Assembly (NCBI GenBank): GCA_963789225.1
Contig: CAWBKD010000046.1
Span: 186,001 to 250,000, forward strand
Source of the DNA: Palsa-504 sp963789225
GTDB taxonomy: Bacteria > Actinomycetota > Actinomycetes > Streptosporangiales > Streptosporangiaceae
DNA: 64,000 nt
Direction: 5' to 3'
A program made the position numbers and the translations under genes. Positions 8,544 through 17,189 of this stretch are shown in pieces; within the stretch, counting starts at the first letter, position 1, and every line of letters starts with the position of its first letter. Below the pieces are notes generated by a model, which was not told the origin of the DNA, searched no databases, and was given only the letters and a program-made list of their open reading frames with translations.

Positions 8544-9572
8544 GTGAGCGTGAACGCGGGCTTGTGGCTTCGTTTCCTGTCCGGGCCGGACATCGACTCG
8601 CTCGGTCTCACGCACGCGGAGATCGTCGCCGCGGTTGAAGACGCCGTGCGCGCGCACGGCGACGGGCAGGCGATCGTCGAGCCGCGGGTGCACCTCGTCC
8701 CCGACAACGTCGGGGCCGGTCACTTCAACGTGCTCCGCGGCCACCTGCGCGCCCCCGGCCTCGGGGGCGAGGCGGGCGTAAGCGGAGTCAAGGTCGTCGG
8801 CGACTTCGTGGCGAACTACGCGGCCGGGCTACCCAGCGAGCTCGGCCTGCTGACGCTGTACGACCCGGAAACGGGCGTCCCGCTCGCGATCATGGACGCC
8901 ACCCTGATCACCGCCTGCCGGACGGGGGCCATGACCGCGGTGGGGGCCCGCTACCTGGCCAGGCGCGACTCCCGGGTCCTCGGGCACGTCGGGGCCCGCG
9001 GCACGGCGTTCTGGAATGTCGTCCTGCTCGACGAGCTGTTCAACCTGGATGAGATCCGCGTGACCAGCCGCAGGCCCGAGTCGCGGGTGGCCTTCGCGCG
9101 GCAGCTCGCCGCGGTCACCGCGACGCGCATCCGGGTCGTGGCCACCGCCGAGGAGACCTTCGACGGGGCCGACATCCTGGTCGAGGCATCGCGGCTGACA
9201 GTCCCCGAGCCGCTGCTGCGCGCCGCCTGGGTCAAGCCCGGCGCGTTCGTCGTCCCGTACGGCACGGTCAGCGCCGTCGAACTCGGCTTGCTCGACGTGA
9301 TCGACAAGGTGGTGGTGGACGACTGGCGGGAGGCGCAGTCGGGCCGGTTCGGCGCGCTGCGCCCGCACGTGGCCACCGGCCGGCTGACCGCGGCCTCGCT
9401 CTACGGCGAGCTCGGCCAGATCGTCACCGGCCGGCTGCCCGGCCGGGAATCCAGCCAGGAGCGGATCCTGCTGTGGCACCGCGGGCTCGCCATCCTCGAC
9501 ATCGCCGTCGGCCTGGCCATCCTGCGCCGCGCGGAAGAGCAGGACGCCGGCACGATGCTCAGGTACCGGTAG
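8544..9572 (+). CDS. ornithine cyclodeaminase / mu-crystallin family protein
   Basis: 342 aa. Recognisable OCD-family blocks: VEPRVHLVPDN near the N-terminus, GVKVVGDF, then ETGVPLAIMDATLITACRTGAMTA with the substrate-binding Arg, and a Rossmann domain with VLGHVGARGTAFWNV. In the Rossmann loop the usual GxGxQA is GHVGARG, so cofactor binding may be altered. The family includes ornithine cyclodeaminases, alanine and ketimine reductases and 2,3-diaminopropionate synthases. GTG 8544 (GGGAGGG upstream) is chosen; GTG 8550 is possible. The next gene starts 2 bp after the stop, so the two are co-expressed. Confidence 0.85.
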   Translation: MSVNAGLWLRFLSGPDIDSLGLTHAEIVAAVEDAVRAHGDGQAIVEPRVHLVPDNVGAGHFNVLRGHLRAPGLGGEAGVSGVKVVGDFVANYAAGLPSELGLLTLYDPETGVPLAIMDATLITACRTGAMTAVGARYLARRDSRVLGHVGARGTAFWNVVLLDELFNLDEIRVTSRRPESRVAFARQLAAVTATRIRVVATAEETFDGADILVEASRLTVPEPLLRAAWVKPGAFVVPYGTVSAVELGLLDVIDKVVVDDWREAQSGRFGALRPHVATGRLTAASLYGELGQIVTGRLPGRESSQERILLWHRGLAILDIAVGLAILRRAEEQDAGTMLRYR

Positions 9573-9574
9573 CG

Positions 9575-11068
9575 ATGGCCGTGATCACCGAGGGCGGCGA
9601 CGCGGACCTCGGGCTCGTCAGGGCCGTCGCCGCCGGGGAGACCATCGCCATCGACAGGGACCTGCTCAAAGCGGTGCAGGACCGCTGCGAGCAGGCCCGG
9701 GAGGCGCTCGGCGACGGGCGGCTGGTGTACGGCGTCAATACGGGACTGGGGGCGCTGGCCTCGGTCCGCCTGACGGCACAGGAGCAACGCTCCCACCAGC
9801 GCAACGTGCTGCTGGCCCGGGCCACGGGAGGCCCGCCATGGCTGGACGAGCCCGAGGTACGGGCGGTCTACGTGACCCGGCTGCTGACGTTCCTCTCCGG
9901 CGACGCGGGCGTGTCGGCCGGGCTCTGCGAGCGGCTCGCGGATTTCCTCAACGACCGCATCGTGCCGGCCGTGCCGCGCACCGGGATCGGTGCCGCGGGC
10001 GAGATCATCCAGCTGGCCCACGCGTTCGGGCCGGTGGCCGGGATCGGCCAGGTCATCGGGACCGGCGGCGCCCTGCTGACGGCGGCGCAGGCGCTGCGGG
10101 CGCGCGGGCTTGACGAGTTCAGCCTCGGCCCGAAGGAGGGCATCGCCCTCATCGAGGGCGTGCCCGGGGCCACCGGCTTGGGCGCGCTCCGCCTCGGCGA
10201 GGCCGCCGCGCTGGCCTCGCTCATGGAGACGGCCGCGGCGCTGTCGATCGTCGTCGCCCGGGCCCCGCGTGATCCCTACGATGCGGCGTGCGGGCGCGGC
10301 GATGACCTGCTGGCCGGGGTGCTCGGGCGGCTGCGCGCTCTGGCGGGCGCCGAGCCGGAGCCGCGCTCGCTGCAGGCCCCGCTGTCGTTCCGGGTGGCCG
10401 GGCCCGTCCTCGCCCAGGTGGCGCGGGCTGCCGGCCTGCTCGAGGCGGCCGTGCACCGCGCCCTGGCGGGGGTGACCGACTCCCCCGCCTACCTGGACGG
10501 GCGGTTCATCGGGACCGCCGGGTTCCACGGGATCGACCTGGCCGCGCACTGCGACCAGCTCACCGCGGCGTTCTGCCACGCGGCGGAGGTGGCGGCGGCC
10601 CGCCTGCACCGGCTGCTGGACCCCAGGGTCACCGGGCTGCCCGCGCAGCTCGCCCGCCACCCGGGCCCCGAGGCCGGGATGTCGCCGGTGCACAAGCGCG
10701 CCGCCGGGGAAGTCCACGCCGTCCGGCGCCTGGCGGTCGCTACCCCGGTCGGCCTGATCGAGACGTCAGGCGGCCAGGAGGACGCGCAGTCGTTCGCCTG
10801 GGAGGCCGCGGAGAAACTCCGCCTTGCCCTGCACCACGCTCGCGCGGTCACCGCGTGCGAGCTGCTGGCCGGCTACCAGGCTGTGGCGCTGGCCGGGCCA
10901 TCCGGGCGCCCGCCTACACCGGGGTGCGCGGCGCTGCTGGACTGGCTGGCCGGAATCATCCCTGCGATCGAAGGCGACCGGCCGTTCGGCGAGGACATCG
11001 AGCGCCTCATCCTCGCCCACTGGCCCCCGCCTGACCGCCAGCGCGGACTCGATACAGTCCCTCCCTGA
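9575..11068 (+). CDS. aromatic amino acid lyase (HAL/PAL) homologue lacking the MIO serine
   Basis: 497 aa, the length of histidine ammonia-lyases. The N-terminal YGVNTGLGAL block carries the conserved active-site Tyr (residue 52). The MIO-forming loop reads TGIGAAGEIIQLAH, so the usual Ala-Ser-Gly triad is Ala140-Ala141-Gly142 (codons GCC GCG GGC at 9992-10000) and the MIO cofactor cannot form by the normal route. Later family blocks are present but altered, for example SPVHKRAAGEVHAVRRL and TSGGQEDAQSFAWEA. I infer a repurposed fold: a lyase or mutase without MIO, or a non-catalytic partner. Coupled to the upstream cyclodeaminase-like gene. Confidence 0.85.
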   Translation: MAVITEGGDADLGLVRAVAAGETIAIDRDLLKAVQDRCEQAREALGDGRLVYGVNTGLGALASVRLTAQEQRSHQRNVLLARATGGPPWLDEPEVRAVYVTRLLTFLSGDAGVSAGLCERLADFLNDRIVPAVPRTGIGAAGEIIQLAHAFGPVAGIGQVIGTGGALLTAAQALRARGLDEFSLGPKEGIALIEGVPGATGLGALRLGEAAALASLMETAAALSIVVARAPRDPYDAACGRGDDLLAGVLGRLRALAGAEPEPRSLQAPLSFRVAGPVLAQVARAAGLLEAAVHRALAGVTDSPAYLDGRFIGTAGFHGIDLAAHCDQLTAAFCHAAEVAAARLHRLLDPRVTGLPAQLARHPGPEAGMSPVHKRAAGEVHAVRRLAVATPVGLIETSGGQEDAQSFAWEAAEKLRLALHHARAVTACELLAGYQAVALAGPSGRPPTPGCAALLDWLAGIIPAIEGDRPFGEDIERLILAHWPPPDRQRGLDTVPP

Positions 11069-11070
11069 CC

Positions 11071-12383
11071 TCACACCGACCTCAGCCGACTGATCTGCTT
11101 ATCGAGGTTGCGTATCTGGGTCGACTCGACGCCGAAGGCGTCGGCCAGCAGCGGGCGGATGGCTTCGAATTCTGTCAGGGCTTCGTCGATGTGGCCGACG
11201 CTAGCGAGCATCTGCGCGATGACGTATCGGGATTCGAGAACCTTGGCTGCCTCATCCTCGTCGGTCGAGGAGTCGGCGTTTTGCACGTAGAACCGCAGAT
11301 GTGGCAGGGCCTTCTCAGGCTTGCCGGTCTCGGCGTAGGCGTGGCCGGCGTGATAAGAGCAGTCGAGGACGTCCGGGTCCGTGGGCGGCAGGTACCTGCG
11401 GTAGTTACGGCCTGTAGCGTCGAACACCGATGCGGCGCGCGTGTACTCACCGGCGTAGAAAAGTGCCGCGCCGAGGAGGTGGTGGAGCCGGAGCCGCAGT
11501 GCGTCGCCGACGGGCGGGCACGCGGGTCCTTGGCCAGCATCGACGACACGAGGGTATCTACGGCCTCAGGAGCATCGCCGCGCCTGGAATGCACAGAAGG
11601 CGCCGGTGAATTCAGGTGTTGCGTTCGCAGCAGCACGTCCGCAGTTCCGCAGAACGGTACGTCACCGGTGAGAAGCTCGAGGAGAAGGCACCCGAGTGAG
11701 TAGATGTCCGAAGCGGACGTCACGGCCTGGCCGAGACCCTGTTCGGGTGACATGTACGCGGGCGTGCCGACGGTGCGGTCGACCTGCGTCAGCCTGGGGA
11801 GCGCTCCCGCACCACGCAGGATCGCGATGCCGAAGTCGAGCACCTTTATCAGACCGCCGTCGACGACCATGACGTTGGCGGGTTTGATGTCGCGATGCAC
11901 GATGTCGACCCGGTGTACATCGGCGAGTACGGCGGCAACCTGCGCCGCGATAGCGGCCGCCCACGCCACGCTCGGCGGCGACGACTCATAGTCCGTACGG
12001 TCCAACAGTGCCCCCACCGTCGTCCCGCGAAGCAGTTGCATGACGAGCCATAGCCTCGTGGTGCCGTCAGCGGCCGTTTCGATGCCGGTGTCGTAGACGG
12101 CAGGAGTACCAGGATGCTCTAGCTTCGCGGTGGTACGGATCTCGCGAAGGAATCTTCTGCGGTCACGGTGCAGCGCGTCGAGGATCTTGGCGGCCCCTGG
12201 GCTGTCCGGCGCCGCCGGGACCGTACCCGGCGGGCGCAACACCTTAATCGCGACGCGCCTGTCCAGGCGCTCGTCGTAGCCGTAGTAGACCTCGCTCATC
12301 CCGCCGCGGCCGAGCAGGCCGTCGACGCGGTATCGCCCGGCGAGCAGCAACGTCTCCTCCCGCTGCCCCGCTTCGTCTGCCAC
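11071..12383 (-). CDS. serine/threonine protein kinase with TPR-like tail (frameshifted)
   Basis: A Hanks-type kinase domain occupies residues 17-290: glycine loop GRGGMSEVYYG, catalytic Lys47 (VAIK), HRDIKPAN with Asp165, DFG at 183-185 and TPAYMSPEQ. After AKDPRARPSA (near 11500-11515) the reading frame changes. The other frame continues ALRLRLHHLLGAALFYAG into a tetratricopeptide-like helical region that ends at 11071. The kinase frame itself reads nonsense down to a stop at 11175. So one gene carries an indel, real or from sequencing. No transmembrane segment is seen. GTG 12383 follows AGGGA. Confidence 0.8.
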
Positions 12384-12439
12384 GATGATCCCTATCCGTC
12401 GCCAGGCCCCAGTGAGGCGATTGCGGCCAGGCCAGGCCG

Positions 12440-12754
12440 TTAATTGATTGCGTGCTCGCCGGTCCCCCGGGCCATCTCGGCGCGCAGCCGCGCCAGTGCC
12501 TCGTCGCGCGCTGGCTCGGTGATGATGCGGTAGGCGCGCCTGCGAGCCGCTTCCTTGATCGCCTTCTGGAACTCGGTGTTGTCGAAGTACAGCTTCATGA
12601 ACTCGGTGTTGCGCTCGGCGTTCTCAGCGACGATGTCGTCGAGCCGGTCATCGGCGACCTGGCCGAACCGGGCCTCGTCGGGCTCCCGGTAACCGCTGCT
12701 TGAGGACCATGATGGTGTCGTCTCGTCCGGGACTGGCTCGTGGAGTGCCACCAT
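12440..12754 (-). CDS. small hypothetical protein
   Basis: 104 aa, soluble and charged. The middle (DDIVAENAERNTEFMKLYFDN) and the end (EAARRRAYRIITEPARDEAL) are helical and resemble the extreme C-terminus of large helicase/type I restriction subunits, so this may be a 3' remnant of such a gene. That is only an impression by eye. No strong ribosome binding site precedes ATG 12754. Confidence 0.4.
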   Translation of the reverse strand: MVALHEPVPDETTPSWSSSSGYREPDEARFGQVADDRLDDIVAENAERNTEFMKLYFDNTEFQKAIKEAARRRAYRIITEPARDEALARLRAEMARGTGEHAIN

Positions 12755-12815
12755 TAGCAGCCAAGCCTTTAGCGCCGTCGAGGCGGCCGTTCAGGGCAGC
12801 GGTCTCATCGAGAAG

Positions 12816-13139
12816 ATGGCTGGCCAGGCCGACATGCCTGCCTGGCCTGTCGTACGTGTTGAGGCGATCCGGCAGGACGTGCTTGAAGTCGAAAACAGCC
12901 GCCCGACCCTCCCGGAGCTGGTCTCCGCGCCAGAAGTGGCTGACATTCTCGGCGTGTCATCGCAGCGGGTGCATGAGTTGGCCGCCAACAAGGCCGACTT
13001 CCCCGAGCCTGTGTACGAGCTACGCACGGGGAAGGTGTGGCTGCGGGACGCGATCGAGGCATTCGGGCGGCGCTGGGAGCGCAAGCCGGGTCGGCCGTCC
13101 AAGGCCGTGGCAGCTGCTCAGTCGTCATCCGATGGCTGA
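12816..13139 (+). CDS. helix-turn-helix DNA-binding protein (AlpA/MerR-like)
   Basis: 107 aa. The central block VSAPEVADILGVSSQRVHEL is a winged-helix/AlpA-type HTH, followed by a short wing (YELRTGKVWLRDAIEAF) and a basic tail WERKPGRPSK. Such small proteins act as excisionase-like or phage-type regulators. It is convergent with, and overlaps by 22 bp, the 3' end of the toxin-like gene. No partner integrase is seen nearby. Confidence 0.65.
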   Translation: MAGQADMPAWPVVRVEAIRQDVLEVENSRPTLPELVSAPEVADILGVSSQRVHELAANKADFPEPVYELRTGKVWLRDAIEAFGRRWERKPGRPSKAVAAAQSSSDG

Positions 13140-13489
13140 TTAGCCTGCTCCAGGTACACCAGACGATCGTCGAGGCGATCAGCGTCGACGGCCGCGACCG
13201 CGGCGACGATTGCGCCATAACCGGCGGGCCTGCGCGAGAACCGTGACGACAGCGCGATCAGGACCCCGCGGTGATGGCCGCCGCCGACAACATGCTCGCC
13301 GCTGATCCGGGCGAAGTCGCTGACGTTCTCGGTGAGAATCGCGTAGCCCTCGTCAACCGCGACGGTGAACACGTCGATGTCCGGCCGACCAGCAAGCCCG
13401 CGCTCGACCACGGTAACGGCGTCGATGCCCTTTTCCCGCAGCGCCATGGCCAGCGCGGTCGGGTACATCTCGTCGAGGAGAAGCTTCAC
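13118..13489 (-). CDS. DUF5615 PIN-like toxin
   Basis: 123 aa. Starts MKLLLDEMYP with the acidic D6-E7 pair, then GIDAVTVVERGLAGRPD, AILTENVSDFARI and a GVLIAL strand. This is the layout of the DUF5615/PIN-like family, which usually forms the toxin half of type II toxin-antitoxin pairs as a Mg2+-dependent RNase. ATG 13489 overlaps the stop of the upstream RHH-like gene by 4 bp (ATGA), the usual antitoxin-toxin coupling. Its 3' end overlaps the convergent HTH gene. Confidence 0.75.
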   Translation of the reverse strand: MKLLLDEMYPTALAMALREKGIDAVTVVERGLAGRPDIDVFTVAVDEGYAILTENVSDFARISGEHVVGGGHHRGVLIALSSRFSRRPAGYGAIVAAVAAVDADRLDDRLVYLEQANQPSDDD

Positions 13490-13875
13490 CCGCTGTCCGC
13501 GGCTGCCGTCTCATGACGGTGCAGCGCGATACGCGCCTCGACCTCCTCGGGATAGGCATCCCGGTAATGCAGCGCCGCGTCGATCAGCGCGGGGGCCAGG
13601 TTCTGCTCTGCCGCCAGCACCGCTGCAGGATCTTCCTCCCCGGAGAGATCTTCCAGCCACATCACGATCTCCCACACGTCCGGCCCGCCGACCACGGCGG
13701 CGCGCCGACCTGTCGGCCCATCCCGGAACGTGATCAATGGGTGCTCATCACGCCGCGTTCCTTCCTCCGCGTAGCGGCGCAACCGGTCCGAGAGACTCTC
13801 CCCCGCGGCTCGCGCCCGCAGTCTCAGCCGTTCGGCCAGGGTGTCGTCGAGGCGCACGGAGACGTTTACAGACAT
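13486..13875 (-). CDS. ribbon-helix-helix-like antitoxin
   Basis: 129 aa. The N-terminus VNVSVRLDDTLAERLRLRARA is a typical ribbon-helix-helix strand plus helix, followed by SLSDRLRRYAEEG. The C-terminal half (LAPALIDAALHYRDAYPEEVEARI) is helical and would bind the toxin. ATG 13875 is preferred over ATG 13902 because the RHH strand starts there and a TTGACA box sits between them (13894-13899). It is the upstream gene of the pair with the DUF5615 toxin and starts 20 bp beyond the phnM stop. Confidence 0.7.
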   Translation of the reverse strand: MSVNVSVRLDDTLAERLRLRARAAGESLSDRLRRYAEEGTRRDEHPLITFRDGPTGRRAAVVGGPDVWEIVMWLEDLSGEEDPAAVLAAEQNLAPALIDAALHYRDAYPEEVEARIALHRHETAAADSG

Positions 13876-13895
13876 GCATTTAATGTAGCACGTTG

Positions 13896-15173
13896 TCAAC
13901 ATCTACCATCGGCATCGTCGAACGCCGCCGCCGCATCGGCGCGGAGTCCGGCTGGCACCGGACCCGCTTGGGATTCCCAGCCATCAAGAAGGTGGCGCAG
14001 GGGCGCGTCCCCGCGGGTCCCCTCGCCGCACGGCGAGGCGAACACGCTGACGACGCGAGGCCAGCGGCCGTCCTGCTCGACGAGGACCAGGTCGGCGACG
14101 CATCCGGGCTCCAGCCGGCCGTGGTCGCTCAGCCCGATCGCCGCGGCCGGGCCGGACGTGACCAGGGCCACCGCGGCCGTGAAGGAGACGACATCGCGGC
14201 GGGCCAGGTCGAACGCGGCGGCCAGCAGGGTCGAGGGCGCGTAGTCCGACGCCAGTCCGGTGCCGTAGCCGAGCGCGATGAGCTCCTCCGCCGAGGCGTT
14301 GCCCGAGTGCGAGCCGCCGAGCAGGACGTTCGGCGCGCCGAGCACGACCGGCATCTCGTGCTCGCGGGCGGCCCGCGCGGCCTCGACCGTGACGGGGAAC
14401 TCGGCCACCGCGGCACCCCAGCGGCGCGCCTCGGTGACCTCGCCGACGTCCACGCAGTCGTGCGCCAGCACCCTCGCCGACCCGGCGGCCGCCAGGCCGC
14501 GGACCCGCGCCAGGTTGGCCTCGCGGACCGGTAGCAGGGCCTCGGCCTCGGCCATCCGGCGGGCGATCTCGGCGTCCAGGTCCCCGGTTACGACCCCGCC
14601 CTCCAGCGAGATCGACGCCTTGTACTGACCGATGTCGCGGTACTGCCCCTGGCCGGGCGTGTGGTCCTCGAAGGACACCAGCGGTACGTCACCCTCCGGC
14701 TGCCCGCCGGGCAGGCACTCGATGGCCCGGTCGACCGAGTCGGTGGTGCGGAGCGGAATCCGGAACAGCACGCGGTGGTCGATGCGCGCGCCCGAGGCCC
14801 GCCGGGCGGCGATCACGTCGACGAGCCGGGCGGCCATTTCCGGCGAGCGTATCCGGTCGCCCTCGCCGAAGAAGTTCACGCCGTGGCAGGCGGTGGTGAT
14901 GCCGGCCCCCAGGAAGCGGGCCTCGAGCGAGCGCAGCGCGAACTCCAGGTCGAAGCTGACCGTCGGCCGCGGCGACACCTCACGCTCGAGGGCATCGCAA
15001 TGCGAGTCGACCAGGCCTGGCAGGCAGAACGCCCCGCGACCGTCGGCCGCGCCGGCGTAGGACCGGTTCTCCTCGATGCTCAGGATCCGGCCGTCCTCGC
15101 TGGCGACGGTCGCCGCCTCCACGATGCGGCCGCCTGCCACGGCCCGGACGTTGCTGATCAGCCGCACGACCAT
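13896..15173 (-). CDS. phnM: ribose 1-methylphosphonate 5-triphosphate diphosphatase
   Basis: 425 aa, amidohydrolase superfamily. PhnM removes pyrophosphate from alpha-D-ribose 1-methylphosphonate 5-triphosphate to give the PhnJ substrate. Metal-site region GLVDSHCDALERE (His-x-Asp form of the HxH motif), FEDHTPGQGQY, LAHDC and GLASDYAPSTL near the C-terminus. The gene overlaps the GNAT gene by 16 bp with a GGAGGAGG ribosome binding site inside it. It is the last gene of the phn operon. Confidence 0.93.
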   Translation of the reverse strand: MVVRLISNVRAVAGGRIVEAATVASEDGRILSIEENRSYAGAADGRGAFCLPGLVDSHCDALEREVSPRPTVSFDLEFALRSLEARFLGAGITTACHGVNFFGEGDRIRSPEMAARLVDVIAARRASGARIDHRVLFRIPLRTTDSVDRAIECLPGGQPEGDVPLVSFEDHTPGQGQYRDIGQYKASISLEGGVVTGDLDAEIARRMAEAEALLPVREANLARVRGLAAAGSARVLAHDCVDVGEVTEARRWGAAVAEFPVTVEAARAAREHEMPVVLGAPNVLLGGSHSGNASAEELIALGYGTGLASDYAPSTLLAAAFDLARRDVVSFTAAVALVTSGPAAAIGLSDHGRLEPGCVADLVLVEQDGRWPRVVSVFASPCGEGTRGDAPLRHLLDGWESQAGPVPAGLRADAAAAFDDADGRC

Positions 15174-15676
15174 TGTCGTCCTCCTCCCTGTGAGGAACCG
15201 AGTCTGGTCACCGAGAGTTCCATAACGTGGCCCGAGCGCTGGAACCCGTGGCGCTCGTACAGCGGAACGCTACGTGGCGAAGGCCAAAGGACGACGGATT
15301 CGACGCCATGGCCACGGCAGAAGTCAACCGCGGTCCGGAGCAGTGTGCCGCCGATCCCGAGGTCGCGGCGTTCGGGCCGGACGTACAGGCTGCTGACGTA
15401 GCCGAGGGTTTCCGGTTCGATGACGGGGTTCGGCACCTTCTCTATCAGGTGCGCCAGAACCAGCCCGATTGGCTGCTCCTGGTCGAGGGCCAGCCAGCCG
15501 GTCCACGAGCCCAGCTCCAGCCGGTGCGCCATCCAGGCGGTGGCCCGCTCGACGAACTCCGGCTTGGTCTCCACCGGCTCGCCCAGCTCGGTGCGGAAGT
15601 CGTAGCGCATGACCGCCATCGCCCTGGCGTCGCCGGGCCCGGCCCGGCGCACCTGCGTCCCGCCTCCCCCGGTCAC
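15158..15676 (-). CDS. GNAT family acetyltransferase (PhnO-like position)
   Basis: 172 aa. GNAT fold with the acetyl-CoA loop LYVRPERRDLGIGGTLL and the C-terminal LWPSPRSVPLYERHGF block. It sits inside the C-P lyase operon and starts with GTG overlapping the phnL stop by 4 bp. In E. coli the operon carries PhnO, which N-acetylates aminoalkylphosphonates; by position the same role is plausible here, but the sequence is a general GNAT and could acetylate another substrate. Confidence 0.8.
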   Translation of the reverse strand: MTGGGGTQVRRAGPGDARAMAVMRYDFRTELGEPVETKPEFVERATAWMAHRLELGSWTGWLALDQEQPIGLVLAHLIEKVPNPVIEPETLGYVSSLYVRPERRDLGIGGTLLRTAVDFCRGHGVESVVLWPSPRSVPLYERHGFQRSGHVMELSVTRLGSSQGGGRQWSCG

Positions 15677-16416
15677 GCCGCGCTGACCCGGTCCAGGACC
15701 TGGCCGGGCGTGCCCTCGGCCACCACCTGCCCGTCCCGCAGGACGACCACCCGGTCGGCCAGCGCCCGGACGGCCTCGGTGTCGTGGAAGACGCTCAGCA
15801 CAGAGACCCCGGCCCGGCCCAGCTCACGGATAATTCCGAACACCGTATCCCGGTGGGCAGAGTCGAGCGCGGCCACGGGCTCGTCAAGCAGCAGCAGGCG
15901 CGGCGCGCCCAGGGTGCCCGCGGCCAGGTTCACCCGCTGCTGCTCACCGCCCGACAGGACGACGGGCTGCGTGCCCCACAGGTCCTCGGCCAGGCCCACC
16001 CGGCGCAGGGCGGCCGCGGCGGCCGCGGTGGCGGCGGCCGGCTCCAGGCCGTGCCTGATGGCCGCGCGGCCGACCGCCTCCAGGACCGTGCGCCGGCCGT
16101 CGGGCCGCAGGAACTGGCTGACGTAGGCCAGGTCGTCCCGGCGCACCTCGATGATCGCCCGGTCGTCCGCGCTGGCCAGGTCGGTGATGCTCTCGTCGCG
16201 GCGCCGCAGCCGGATCTCTCCTGCGGACGGCAGGCAGCTACGCCAGACGCACTTGAGCAGGGTCGACTTCCCGGCTCCGCTGCGCCCCACCAGCGCGACG
16301 TGCTCACCCCGCGCGACACTCAGGTCGACCCCGCGCAGGGCCGGGACCAGGCGGCCGATCGCGTGGATGACGAACTGCTTGTGCAGCCCGCGCACCTCCA
16401 GGATGGTCTGGCTCAT
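15673..16416 (-). CDS. phnL: C-P lyase ABC-type ATPase PhnL
   Basis: 247 aa. Walker A GRSGAGKST, ABC signature LSGGEQQR, Walker B LLLLDEP and the H-loop FHD. PhnL belongs to the C-P lyase machinery and is needed for the step attaching phosphonate to ribose triphosphate; it is not a transporter subunit. The opening EVRGLHKQFVIHAIGRLVPAL and the LKCVWRSCLPSAG stretch are typical of PhnL rather than PhnK. ATGA overlap with phnK. Confidence 0.93.
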   Translation of the reverse strand: MSQTILEVRGLHKQFVIHAIGRLVPALRGVDLSVARGEHVALVGRSGAGKSTLLKCVWRSCLPSAGEIRLRRRDESITDLASADDRAIIEVRRDDLAYVSQFLRPDGRRTVLEAVGRAAIRHGLEPAAATAAAAAALRRVGLAEDLWGTQPVVLSGGEQQRVNLAAGTLGAPRLLLLDEPVAALDSAHRDTVFGIIRELGRAGVSVLSVFHDTEAVRALADRVVVLRDGQVVAEGTPGQVLDRVSAA

Positions 16417-17189
16417 CCCAGCCCGCCTCGCGCGGCGGCCACCAGCTGCTGGCTGTAGGCGTGCTGGGGATCGTCGAGCAACTGGTCGGTCAGCCCGGCC
16501 TCCACCATGAACCCGTTGCGCAGGACCACCGCCCGCGACGCGAGCATCGAGATCACGGTCATGTCGTGACTGACCACCAGCGCGGTGACCCCGGTCTCCT
16601 CGATCAGGTCCCGGATCAGGTCGAGCACCCCGGCGGCGATGGAGGCGTCCAGGCCGGTGGTCGGCTCGTCCAGGAGCAGCAGGACCGGGTGGTTCGCTAC
16701 CGCCTTGGCCAGCTGGACCCGCTGCATCATCCCGCCGGAGAACGTGCCGACCGGGTCGTCCATCCGGTCCAGCGGCACGTCGACGCGGCGCAGTAGCTCG
16801 GCGGCCCTGGCGCGCAGCTGGCCGAAGTTCCGGCCGCCCGCCGCGATCAGCCGTTCGGCGATGTTGCCGCCCGCCGAGATCCCCAGGTTCAGGCCTTGCG
16901 CGGGGTCCTGGTAGACGATCGAAACGGTGCTGACCCGCAGCGCGCGGCGTTCCGTGCCGCTGAGCGCGAACAGGTCGGCCTCATCCGCACCGTGGCCAAG
17001 CAGGCCGGTCCCGGCGTCCGGCGTGACGTCCCCGGCGAGGCAGCGCAGGACCGTGGTCTTGCCCGAGCCGGACTCGCCGATGATGCCGAGCGCCTCACCG
17101 CGCGCCGCCTCGAATCCGATGTCCCGGCAGGCCAGCACCCGGCCGAACCGCTTGGTCAGCCCGGTTACCCGTAGCGCCGGCTCAGGCAT
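16413..17189 (-). CDS. phnK: C-P lyase ABC-type ATPase PhnK
   Basis: 258 aa. Walker A GESGSGKTT, Q-loop IVYQDPAQGLNL (the 'QDP..GL' form seen in PhnK/DppF-like ATPases), signature FSGGMMQR, Walker B LLLLDEPTTGLD, and SHD H-loop. PhnK docks on the PhnGHIJ core through PhnJ. It overlaps phnJ by 8 bp and phnL by 4 bp. Confidence 0.93.
   Translation of the reverse strand: MPEPALRVTGLTKRFGRVLACRDIGFEAARGEALGIIGESGSGKTTVLRCLAGDVTPDAGTGLLGHGADEADLFALSGTERRALRVSTVSIVYQDPAQGLNLGISAGGNIAERLIAAGGRNFGQLRARAAELLRRVDVPLDRMDDPVGTFSGGMMQRVQLAKAVANHPVLLLLDEPTTGLDASIAAGVLDLIRDLIEETGVTALVVSHDMTVISMLASRAVVLRNGFMVEAGLTDQLLDDPQHAYSQQLVAAARGGLG

Noticed and set aside
12700..13143. Longer plus-strand protein over the HTH gene
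   Set aside because: This frame is a shadow; the HTH protein in the 12816-13139 frame has the recognisable domain.
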